Under the pieces are notes generated by a model, which saw nothing but the letters and a program-made list of their open reading frames with translations, did no database searches and was not told the DNA's origin. From the NCBI GenBank assembly GCA_947507875.1, contig CANNQP010000030.1, positions 1 to 54,855 on the forward strand: a DNA stretch of 54,855 bases, given 5' to 3'. Both the position numbers and the translations under genes were made by a program. Position 1 is the first letter of the stretch. Each line of letters begins with the position of its first letter. This stretch comes from Verrucomicrobiaceae bacterium (GTDB lineage: Bacteria > Verrucomicrobiota > Verrucomicrobiia > Verrucomicrobiales > Verrucomicrobiaceae). Shown piece by piece: positions 1-6,859 of this stretch.

Positions 1-521
1 ACGAAGGCTTTCCGATCCAAGGGTAGCTTACAAAGATTCCGATGCGAAAGATCATGTTTGCACTCGCACAGAAAAACCTTGTCACCGAGTCCATTCTCCA
101 GGGTGAAATAGCGTGTTGATGGCGAAGTCTGACCAAAAGACCGAGGTTCGTCGTCCCGATAAACAATTGCCACGAAGTGTGCACAGGGTGGACTAGGCTC
201 CGGCATCACAATCAAGTAGAGCGAGTGTCCATTTTGGCGATGCGTTTCAATCTTCAACTCCCCGAATGCGTCCATACCATCCATCATCTTGTCGACAGAG
301 CCCGTGCCAGCTTCGCAACGAACAAGAGTTTTCGACCGAAAGTGCAATAAGTTCACCCTTTTTCCAGGCTCTTCCAAATCACGAAGGAGTTCAGGGTGAT
401 TTTGGAATACCGCCTGGGGAAGCACCTCAAACTGCAACGTGTAAAGCAATCGGTGCCGCAGAGGAAGAGGACTTGGATCCGTGAACTCTTCCAGAAAGGC
501 CTTCAACTCGTCATCCATCAT
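1..521 (-). CDS. Hypothetical protein, 3' end cut by the window edge
   Basis: An uninterrupted minus-strand frame of 173 codons runs from an ATG (complement of 519-521, followed at once by a second ATG) to the window edge, so the C-terminus is missing. The protein begins MMDDELKAFLEEF and is rich in charged residues; it has no signal peptide or membrane segment. It includes a Cys pair (CEC) near the visible end. The family is not recognised. The clean frame over more than 500 bases and natural amino-acid composition support it as real. Two hairpins lie 35-90 bases upstream. The function is unknown. Confidence 0.7.
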   Translation of the reverse strand, partial: MMDDELKAFLEEFTDPSPLPLRHRLLYTLQFEVLPQAVFQNHPELLRDLEEPGKRVNLLHFRSKTLVRCEAGTGSVDKMMDGMDAFGELKIETHRQNGHSLYLIVMPEPSPPCAHFVAIVYRDDEPRSFGQTSPSTRYFTLENGLGDKVFLCECKHDLSHRNLCKLPLDRKAF

Positions 522-976
522 AGTTGGTTGTGTACACGGCTGTTCAAAAGTTGGCAAGGGCTGAGGCCCTTTTCTCCCTTGTTACCCTGGAAAGACAGCG
601 TTTTTCCAGGGAGTGCGTTAAAACTGCTCGTTCGTGCCGATCGTGGCCGCCACGTGCTAGGACATCTATTCCCCTGCCCCCGCCTGTTCCTGCGGCCGCT
701 TCCCTCCAGGCAAATCCCGTGAAACCGCAAGGTTTAGCGCTGCATTCTCACCGAGTCATTTGTGCCTAGCGATCCCTAGTCAATGGTTTGTGGGATTACG
801 AGCCATGTGAATTCGGTGGAAAAGCACCCCATTCAATCTGCCTCATGCATTGCCATGATCAGTCGTCTGTTGTCCAGCTTGATTGGATTTAACCCACAAC
901 AGAACGCGCGCCAGAGAGTGTGCCTAAGTCGGCGGCAACCTAAAGCAAACAGCTGACACAACCGACGAAACTCTAT
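522..976. other. Intergenic stretch with two hairpins, no gene seen
   Basis: No convincing reading frame is present. Two inverted repeats are visible: AAGGGC/GCCCTT at 556-571 with a 4-base loop, and CCCTGGAAA/TTTCCAGGG at 585-611 with a 9-base loop. Both lie upstream of the left-edge minus-strand gene and could sit in its leader or form an operator. No T-run makes either a clear terminator. The rest shows nothing I can name. Confidence 0.4.
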
Positions 977-1111
977 TCATTGGCAACTTTTGCACTCCTC
1001 ATCAGAGAGGTCGCAAGCTCGCGGTGTCATGGGTTCATTGAAATCGCTATCGTCAACGGTCACCACGTGTTCGGTTGCTTTTTCGGAAGGAGTCGATGTA
1101 TCGTTTTCCAT
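977..1111 (-). CDS. Small acidic protein ending in a CxxC motif
   Basis: A 44-residue frame starts at ATG (complement of 1109-1111) and begins MENDTSTPSEK. It is Asp/Glu-rich and ends with the motif CDLSDEECKSCQ, with three cysteines in the last 12 residues. A longer start at 1135 would add eight residues; no Shine-Dalgarno site favours either. Composition is coherent and the C-terminal cysteine cluster is unlikely by chance, so I read it as a small gene, possibly a metal-binding or redox peptide. No partner is evident: it stands alone between the left-edge gene and the Sel1 gene, all on the same strand. The function is not known. Confidence 0.5.
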   Translation of the reverse strand: MENDTSTPSEKATEHVVTVDDSDFNEPMTPRACDLSDEECKSCQ

Positions 1112-1396
1112 ATGATGTGTACGCAGAGGTTGCATGTTTTATTTCTGCAACCAATTGGTTTGTCAATCCCCGGATCAATAACCACCGTTTTCCATGTGTC
1201 GGCTCCTGCTACCAGCCCCATCTCCTTGTTGTATTGAACAGGTGATCGACTCTCCGCACGCATCCAAGATCAGGCACGTCATCAAAGACAACCAGGCGAC
1301 CCAAGTGACCCCGCGCTGAAAAACAATGCCCTACGTCATCCTGACCTCATCCCCTTTTATCAAAGCTGCTCCTCTCTCAATGAAGCAGATCTTCTT

Positions 1397-2524
1397 TCAA
1401 TGGGGCTCGGTCTTGGGCTGAAATTGCTTGGCTAGAGCTTGGGCTTCCTTGATTTGCTCAGGACTCATTCTCTCCTCAAGTTGTGGTCGGATCAATTCTG
1501 CCTTCTCATGCCCCTGGGCGATGGCGACGAGGACCCATTGGAGCCCCTCCACCGCGTCCGATTCAACTCCTCGGCCAGCATAAGTGATCATCCCCAACAG
1601 GTACTGTGATTCGGCGAAGCCTTGGCGGGCCGATCGTTGGTACCACGAGACGGCCTCGCGATGATTCTCCTTCAGGCCCTCGCCTTTGGCATAGGCAAGC
1701 GCCAGATGATACTGCGCGATCGGATTGCCCAGATCAGCGGCTTTGCGATACCACTTGGCCGCTTCAACGGTATCCCTGGGCACACCTTGCCCTTCGGCGT
1801 AGGCCAGCCCGAGCATCACCTGCGCTTCGCTGTCCCCCTGGTCAGCCGCCTTGCGATGCCACCGGTTGGCCTCCGTGAGATCCTTGGCCACGCCTTGCCC
1901 TCTTCCGAACATGAAACCAAGCCGGGTTTGGGCCTCAGCAAGGCCCTGTTCAGCAGACTGACGGCACCACTTGAAGGCCTCGGTGTCGTCTGCGGCGACG
2001 CCCTTGCCGCTGGCATAAGCTGAACTGAGCAGAAGCTGTGACATGGGATCGCCCTGATCAGCAGCGCGGCGATGCCACTTCACGGCCATGACCAAATCCT
2101 GCTGCCTACCTTCGCCGGTGGCGTAGGCGGCGGCCAGGAGCGTCTGGGAGAAGGCATGCCCCATCTCTGCGGCAACACTCCAACAGGTCGCCGCCAAGTC
2201 GGCGTCCTTGACCACCCCAAAGCCATTGGAATACGCATTGCCAAGATGGTAAAAAGCCGGCGCGTATTTCTGCGCCGCCGCCAGTTTCCACAACCTGACG
2301 GCCTCGACCGGGTTCGTGGTCGTGCCATCCCCTTCAGCATAAAGCTCACCGAGCGTTACCTGCGCTTCAGGGTCGCCGTTGGCTGCTCTGGCGATGAGTT
2401 CATGAAGAACTTCCTCGTTGGATTCAGGGTTGCAAGACACCTCCCCCTTTTCCTGCGTGTGTCCCCAGGAAGCCACGATGCAGAAACCTAGAAGTAGGAG
2501 CTTGTGCAAAAAAGAGCGAAACAT
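1397..2524 (-). CDS. Secreted Sel1-repeat (TPR-like) protein
   Basis: A 375-residue protein. Residues 1-23 form a signal peptide (short basic start MFRSFLHK, hydrophobic core LLLLGFCIVAS), so it is exported. From about residue 50 to 340 there are eight tandem 36-residue Sel1 units with the pattern A-x-x-G-x-x-x-A-Q-x-x-L-G-x-x-Y and ending in A-x-K-W-x-x-x-A-A. The fold is an alpha-solenoid that normally scaffolds protein-protein contacts in the periplasm or at the envelope; no catalytic domain is present. The gene is monocistronic by position: broken AAA DNA lies upstream and the small CxxC gene about 285 bases downstream. The family assignment is firm; the partner is unknown. Confidence 0.9.
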   Translation of the reverse strand: MFRSFLHKLLLLGFCIVASWGHTQEKGEVSCNPESNEEVLHELIARAANGDPEAQVTLGELYAEGDGTTTNPVEAVRLWKLAAAQKYAPAFYHLGNAYSNGFGVVKDADLAATCWSVAAEMGHAFSQTLLAAAYATGEGRQQDLVMAVKWHRRAADQGDPMSQLLLSSAYASGKGVAADDTEAFKWCRQSAEQGLAEAQTRLGFMFGRGQGVAKDLTEANRWHRKAADQGDSEAQVMLGLAYAEGQGVPRDTVEAAKWYRKAADLGNPIAQYHLALAYAKGEGLKENHREAVSWYQRSARQGFAESQYLLGMITYAGRGVESDAVEGLQWVLVAIAQGHEKAELIRPQLEERMSPEQIKEAQALAKQFQPKTEPH

Positions 2525-2703
2525 GATCTAATGTAGATTCAACCAGAGGCTTGACGACGAATTTATTTTGAGGTGGAGCGAGTCGCTCTGATAGACCAAA
2601 GCGTCGTGCGCCCTCAGGCTCTTGTCCAAACCAGAGGAGAACACTACAGACAGCCCGTTTGCGGCTTTCTCTAGCGCAATGCCATCGCCTTCCTGATGCT
2701 TCC

Positions 2704-2979
2704 ATGCGCCGGGAGCTGTTCGCACTCCATCTACCCAACCCGGAGCGGGTGCGGGCCGATTACGCGGTTCTCGCGGAGCTTTCCAAGGGCCTCAGTGGCG
2801 GGGACATCCTGCACATCTGCCTGAATGCAATCTACACGGGAAGCACGGACCCGAACCCGGAGCGATGGCAAGTGACTCAGGAAATCCTGGAAAAGCAGAT
2901 CGCCAAGGTGAAGAGGGCGAAGGCTGAACACTCGGGCGAGAAAGACAGGAGCAAGCGGCGAATCGGCTTTTGCCCCTGA
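2704..2979 (+). pseudogene. AAA ATPase C-terminal remnant, copy 1
   Basis: The translated frame begins MRRELFALHLPNPERV and continues through ELSKGLSGGDI, NAIYTGSTDPNPERW and a lysine-rich tail ending RRIGFCP. This is the lid/C-terminal part of an FtsH/CDC48-type AAA ATPase; the SGGDI segment is typical of the helical lid. The Walker A and B parts are missing, and unrelated sequence lies upstream. A second remnant of the same gene, nearly identical through the first ~125 bases, lies at 4443-4676. I treat both as decay products of a duplicated ATPase gene. A short open frame begins at 2659, but its first residues do not fit the family. Confidence 0.6.
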
Positions 2980-3073
2980 TAAGTTCCCCTTGCTCGTGGA
3001 GGCGCTTGGCTTTAGTAACCCTTCTTCATCATGATAACCCGCTTCCCTTGAGAATCTGAAGCGTACCATTGAA

Positions 3074-3337
3074 GTGGCGGAACGTATCGAAAAAGTGCAG
3101 GCCGAACTCTCTGGGCTATTTGGAGGCAAGCCCCCAAAAGCCGTGAGCAGCAAGACGGGCCGCCGTCGCGGTCGTCCAGCCAAAGCCGACAAACCCGCCA
3201 AGGAGAAAAAGCCCAAGCGCCAGATGAGCGAGGAAGCTCGTGCTCGGATCGTGGCTGCGCAGAAGAAGCGCTGGGCCAAGATCAAGAAGGAAAAGAAGGC
3301 CGAGGCGAAAGCGGAGCAGGCCAAGGCTGCGGAATGA
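3074..3337 (+). CDS. Lys/Ala-rich basic protein, start uncertain
   Basis: Eighty-seven residues from a GTG. The N-terminal part (AERIEKVQAELSGLFGG) looks helical; the middle holds an AT-hook-like block (KTGRRRGRPAKADK), and the tail is a Lys/Ala-rich helix. GRP inside basic residues is the classic minor-groove AT-hook core, so DNA or RNA binding is likely. Protein-like sequence (LENLKRTIEV) continues upstream of the GTG in frame, but a TAA at 3035-3037 cuts it and no ATG is available. The original start may therefore be lost or replaced by the GTG. It lies just downstream of AAA remnant copy 1 and may have been its partner. Confidence 0.5.
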   Translation: MAERIEKVQAELSGLFGGKPPKAVSSKTGRRRGRPAKADKPAKEKKPKRQMSEEARARIVAAQKKRWAKIKKEKKAEAKAEQAKAAE

Positions 3338-3363
3338 ACTTGGTTCAATGATGAACAGCGGTC

Positions 3364-3510
3364 ATGTCCATCCCTTATCTCAATCAAGCAGTTCCAGCTT
3401 CATGGGGGCATGTCATCACCCTACTCGATCAAGAGCTGATCATTTCCACCATCGCTGCCGCCCGCAAAGAATTCAGCGAGCCCTTTGACGCCAAGATTTG
3501 GGTGAAATAA
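3364..3510 (+). CDS. Small hypothetical ORF (48 aa), possibly a gene fragment
   Basis: ATG-initiated, beginning MSIPYLNQAVPASWGHV and ending AKIWVK. The composition is normal and the sequence looks folded (a predicted helix around ISTIAAARKEFSEP), but it lacks family matches I can recall. It begins 27 bases after the preceding basic protein, on the same strand, in a region full of broken genes. It could be a short real gene or the last piece of a longer one. No Shine-Dalgarno site is evident. Confidence 0.3.
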   Translation: MSIPYLNQAVPASWGHVITLLDQELIISTIAAARKEFSEPFDAKIWVK

Positions 3511-3529
3511 GTGGGATTACTGGAGGATC

Positions 3530-3952
3530 CTAGAGCTGGGCAAGTCTAGTCCTCAAATCGTTGATAATCCTCAAACCTCGGCCTCTTGCGTCCGGAATTT
3601 CTGACGTCTTAATCCAACCAATTTGGTAAAATCCGCTAATGCATTCGCTCTCCCAAAAATGTTTTTCAAAATCGACTCCTAGTTGCTCGGAAAACTCCAT
3701 CAATCCTCCTTGATCAACAACTAAGCCAAGTGCTTCCAGATCCAGCTCTTTACGCTCAGCTTCCTCCACAAGATTGCGATAGCTATCCACAAGCTCTTCC
3801 AACCAATCGTCCCACTCTTCAGGAAAATCGTCGCCTCTCGCGACCAGAGTGTAGCTACCGCGCTGATAGCCAATTTCGGGCGTCTCCTCGCCAAAATCGT
3901 CCGCTTCAAAATCTTCCGAACCTTCGGATTGCTCCGCCTCCTCATTGCTCAT
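3530..3952 (-). CDS. Acidic hypothetical protein
   Basis: A 140-residue cytosolic protein with an Asp/Glu-rich first 30 residues (MSNEEAEQSEGSEDFEADD) and a mixed second half that contains several Trp and a helical stretch (DWLEELVDSYRNLVEEAERKELD). There is no signal peptide or membrane segment. The strongly acidic N-terminus resembles DNA-mimic or immunity-type proteins, but that is only a resemblance. It faces the 48-residue ORF tail to tail (19 bases apart), and transposase remnants lie immediately upstream. The family is not recognised; the intact frame and composition make it a likely real gene. Confidence 0.6.
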   Translation of the reverse strand: MSNEEAEQSEGSEDFEADDFGEETPEIGYQRGSYTLVARGDDFPEEWDDWLEELVDSYRNLVEEAERKELDLEALGLVVDQGGLMEFSEQLGVDFEKHFWESECISGFYQIGWIKTSEIPDARGRGLRIINDLRTRLAQL

Positions 3953-3991
3953 GTAGTGCTCCCCTGAGATTTGGACAACCTTTTGTGATAT

Positions 3992-4156
3992 TCAGGCTGC
4001 GAGTTTGCATGGTGAGGATGGGTAGGTGGTGGTGTTGGGCTGGGTTCGGTAGTTGAGCGCTTGGTGAGGGCGCCTGTGGTTGTCGTTGTGGAACTGGCGT
4101 CCGTCCAGTTTATGGTCCAGGCAAAGTGAGAAGATCTGATCGAATTCTGAGTGGAT
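3992..4156 (-). pseudogene. DDE transposase 3' remnant
   Basis: The minus frame reads through EFDQIFSLCLDHKLDGRQ and then HNDNHRRPHQALNYRTQ to a stop (complement of 3992-3994). The N-x-x-R-P-H-Q-A-L-x-Y-x-T signature is the C-terminal end of IS3/IS481-type integrase-core transposases. The catalytic part and the ends of the element are missing. It abuts the start of the acidic gene, so a past insertion there is likely. Confidence 0.55.
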
Positions 4157-4186
4157 GCGCAGGTCCTGTCAATCGGCATCTGGAGC

Positions 4187-4420
4187 TTAGGCCATAGCGC
4201 AGGAAGCCGACTGGGCGACTCTCCCCTTCTCGCATACCAGCTCTCGGGCAAACTCCTCAGGCGTCCTCATCCCCAGGCTTCGGTGCGGGCGAACCTGGTT
4301 AAACTTCCATCGCCAGGCCCCAATCACCACACGGGCTTCCCCAGCGTGTAAAACAGTTCCCGTGCCAAGCATTCCCGGCGGAACTTATCGTGAAAGCTCT
4401 CCACGCAGCTGTTCTGAAAA
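4187..4420 (-). pseudogene. IS3-family OrfB 3' remnant with frameshift
   Basis: Two minus-strand frames together spell the end of an IS3 OrfB: NSCVESFHDKFRREC, with the Glu of the DDE triad in VESF, then LARELFYTLG; after a frame change follow GEARVVIGAWRWKFN and RPHRSLGMRTPEEFARE. The frame change near 4345-4375 means the gene cannot be translated whole. Sequence upstream of the CVESF block is lost where AAA remnant copy 2 begins, so the element was cut by a rearrangement. This differs in sequence from the neighbouring remnant at 3992-4156. Confidence 0.65.
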
Positions 4421-4442
4421 AGACTAGGGTTACTCAAACAGG

Positions 4443-4676
4443 CTGCCGACCGATTACGCGGTTCTTGCGGAGCTTTCCAAGGGCCTCAGTGGCGGGGACA
4501 TCTTGAACATCTGCCTGAATGCGATCTACACGGGAAGCACGGACCCGAACCCGGAGCGATGGGCGGTGACTCAGGGGATGATCGAGGCGGAGATTGCCAA
4601 GGCCAGGAAGGCGAACGCGGAGCACTCGGGAGAGGAGGCCGGGCCGAAGCGGAGGATTGGGTTTTGTGTGGGGTGA
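4443..4676 (+). pseudogene. AAA ATPase C-terminal remnant, copy 2
   Basis: The frame reads DYAVLAELSKGLSGGDIL, then ICLNAIYTGSTDPNPERW, and ends with KRRIGFCVG and a TGA at 4674-4676. It has no start and no ATPase motifs. Against copy 1 (2704-2979), the DNA is almost identical from GATTACGCGG onward for about 125 bases, then drifts with many changes that keep the protein pattern (both end RRIGFC). That pattern suggests two once-functional diverging paralogs that were later truncated, rather than one recent duplication. Confidence 0.6.
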
Positions 4677-4822
4677 TTTTACGGGGCTTGGCAACTTCCT
4701 TGACGCACACAACGCATCGAGACTCTTGGTGCATTTCCGGCTTGACTGCTCTTTCACAAAGCATCCGCGCGGGGAGGACAGGTACCTGATCTTGGATCAG
4801 TTCGGAGAGCTTATCACCTGTT

Positions 4823-5068
4823 CAATCCAAGAGGGGGACGGAGCATCGGCATACATCTTCTTGAGCTCGGCGTTTTCCCTCTCAAGCGCCTTGAGACGCT
4901 TGGCATCCGCCACATCCATCATTCCGAACTTCTTGCGCCACCGGTGCAGCGTCGCCACTGAGATCATCTGCTTGCGTTGTCAAAACTGCTCCGGGCTAAG
5001 CTGGCTCGTCTCATATTCCCGCAAAACAGGATGATTTCTTTTAGCTTGTGTCTCTTCTGTTTAATCAT
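4823..5068 (-). pseudogene. IS3-family OrfA remnant, frameshifted
   Basis: It starts at ATG (complement of 5066-5068) as MIKQKRHKLKEII; after a frame break it continues MISVATLHRWRKKFGMMDVA and ends AKRLKALERENAELKKMYAD. This is an IS3 OrfA: an N-terminal helix-turn-helix followed by a leucine-zipper helix. The family usually runs on from KKMYAD into a few more residues and OrfB; here it stops and joins a 23-bp sequence (4823-4845) that also occurs at 53987-54009. No OrfB follows. Confidence 0.6.
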
Positions 5069-5385
5069 GGTCTTTGAGTTTGAGGTTATCTTTTCCTCTC
5101 CCTCTTTCCGGACCAGCTTTAATGGTGGCGGACGTTGGCAATATCCGCCTCAATCATCAACTGAGTTACCCCCACCGCTCCGGGTTCTCGTCCCTGGTGC
5201 CTGCTTAAATCGCGCTGAAGTAGATGTTTAAGACGTGCCCGTCACTGAGACTGTGTGATTATTCTGCGAGAACTGCGTAATCAACGGTTACCCGCTCCGG
5301 GTAGGGGAGATGAAGGGCGAAGAGCAAGGCAAGCGAAGCATGGCGGCATAAAACAGGGAATTTAGTGTGGAGCAAAAAAATATTC

Positions 5386-5412
5386 AGCACTCACCCCGTG
5401 TTTGTCCTACCC
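5386..5412 (+). promoter_or_regulatory. Conserved upstream element, copy 1
   Basis: A stretch beginning GCACTC and containing CCCCGT-x-TTTGTCC-x-AC-x-CC ends 54 bases before the FGE-fold gene. A close copy lies at 6780-6805 before the first LRR-like gene. The match covers about 26 bases with few changes, while flanking DNA differs. It may be a shared operator or promoter element. The remainder of 5069-5385 shows no gene that I can support. Confidence 0.4.
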
Positions 5413-5466
5413 CCTAGCCAGTATGGTATTGAATTAAATTGAAACAAGCATCCAAACCCAAGCGCA

Positions 5467-6705
5467 ATGAGCAACGATGTTAACTACAACCTTGTTTTCA
5501 CAGCACCCAAAAAAGCACTTCTTCTGCACGTGAAATCATACTTGGAAGATAAGAAAAGCAGATGGGACCGCAGAGGAGAGAAAACGGCGGCGGATCTGCT
5601 TAAGGAAACCGGCCTGAAGAACGTCGCAGAAGTCGTGAGCTGGGGTTTTGAATTCGGCAAAATTAAAAAAACTGGCGACAGCTTTTCTGTGGAAGTTACC
5701 TCTTGGGCGAACGAAAACTGCTTCGGAAACATTTGGATTTCCGGTCCGGAAGGCGAGCTCCACTTCCTGAAGGAGAAATTCCCGGAACTCGAAATCGGCG
5801 GCACCTTCAGAGACGATTATGGACGAGGTTCTGTTTGTGGATCTGAGCTTGGGTATGAATCAAGGAGCAAAGAGGACGACGAGGATGAAACTGAAGAGGA
5901 GGCAGTCGTTTTCGCCGATTTGAATCCGGAGTTATGGGATACCGCAAGCGAGAAAAACCAAGCGCTGAAGCCCGCGCTCTCGTCTATTCATGAGTCCGGC
6001 CATGTGATCGAGGTCGTACTGCCGCAAGAGGTGGTCATCCCGTTTTGCTCCATCCCAGCGGGCAGTTTCAAAATGGGAAGTCCCGTTAGCGAAGAGGAAC
6101 GAGATGAGTATATGGAAGCCCAGGTGGAAGTTACCCTAAGCTATCCTTGCTGGCTGGCAAAGACGCCGCTGACCCAGAAACAGTGGGAGGCCGTGGTGGT
6201 TAGCAGTCCAAGTCACTTCATCGGAGCCAATCGACCTGTAGAAAATGTGAGTTGGGACGATGCACAAGCCTTCATTAATAGTCTCAATGAAAAGCAAATT
6301 CTTCCGAAGGGCTGGAAGTTTGCCTTGCCCACGGAGGCTCAGTGGGAATACGCCTGCCGCGCTGGCGAACACGGTCCGTATTCCGGAGGCCGCTTGGAAG
6401 AGGTTGGATGGTATGAGGAAAACAGCGCTGAACAAACCCATGAGGTTGGTCAAAAGAAGCCAAACGCTTGGGGCCTTCACGATATGCACGGGAATGTCTG
6501 TGAGTGGTGCTCTGATTGGAGCGAAGACACGTTGATTGGGGGAATAGATCCCGCTGGGCCAGATTCTGGCAGTTTGCGGGCGTTCCGCGGTGGAGCTTGG
6601 TCCTACGATGCCATGGGCTGCCGTGCCGCCTTTCGCGCTGGATACCAACCGAATACTTTGACAGACGACATTGGCTTCCGCCTCGCCCTAGTTCCATCCA
6701 GGTAA
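5467..6705 (+). CDS. FGE-sulfatase-fold protein with N-terminal ferredoxin-like domain
   Basis: Of 412 residues, 1-130 form a compact domain (WGFEFGKI..., LKEKFPELEI, DDYGRGSVCG) resembling Api92/DUF1281-type ferredoxin-like folds (weak call). Residues 133-150 are an acidic linker, and about 190-411 are a formylglycine-generating-enzyme/SUMF1 domain: IPAGSFKMGSP at the start, ALPTEAQWEYACRAG, GLHDMHGNVCEW, FRGGAWSY and DIGFRLA at the end. Of the two active-site cysteines of true FGEs, the first is aligned by eye with Tyr380 and only Cys385 remains, so sulfatase activation is unlikely. The fold is used as a binding module in conflict systems and diversity-generating retroelements. No sulfatase lies nearby; LRR-like, vWA and MoxR genes follow on the same strand. 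Confidence 0.8.
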   Translation: MSNDVNYNLVFTAPKKALLLHVKSYLEDKKSRWDRRGEKTAADLLKETGLKNVAEVVSWGFEFGKIKKTGDSFSVEVTSWANENCFGNIWISGPEGELHFLKEKFPELEIGGTFRDDYGRGSVCGSELGYESRSKEDDEDETEEEAVVFADLNPELWDTASEKNQALKPALSSIHESGHVIEVVLPQEVVIPFCSIPAGSFKMGSPVSEEERDEYMEAQVEVTLSYPCWLAKTPLTQKQWEAVVVSSPSHFIGANRPVENVSWDDAQAFINSLNEKQILPKGWKFALPTEAQWEYACRAGEHGPYSGGRLEEVGWYEENSAEQTHEVGQKKPNAWGLHDMHGNVCEWCSDWSEDTLIGGIDPAGPDSGSLRAFRGGAWSYDAMGCRAAFRAGYQPNTLTDDIGFRLALVPSR

Positions 6706-6779
6706 GCGGAGTCGGAGGCGAGGGACGAGCAGGAGACGGGTGCGCCTGCTAGGCAGATTGATAGGATCAAGAAAACCTA

Positions 6780-6805
6780 GGCACTCCCCCGTATTTGTCC
6801 CACTC
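6780..6805 (+). promoter_or_regulatory. Conserved upstream element, copy 2
   Basis: This is a near repeat of 5386-5412: GCACTC, CCCCGTATTTGTCC, then CACTCC. It ends 54 bases before the ATG at 6860, the same distance as copy 1 from its gene. Equal spacing to two neighbouring genes points to a regulatory role. No factor is known to me. Confidence 0.4.
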
Positions 6806-6859
6806 CACTGGCAAGTGTTCTATGGAAAGTGATTCAATTGCAGCAATCTTGTCACGCAT

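Noticed and set aside
980..1237. Plus-strand frame of 85 residues in the leader of the Sel1 region.
   Set aside because: Composition is poor and it lies opposite to the more convincing small CxxC gene.
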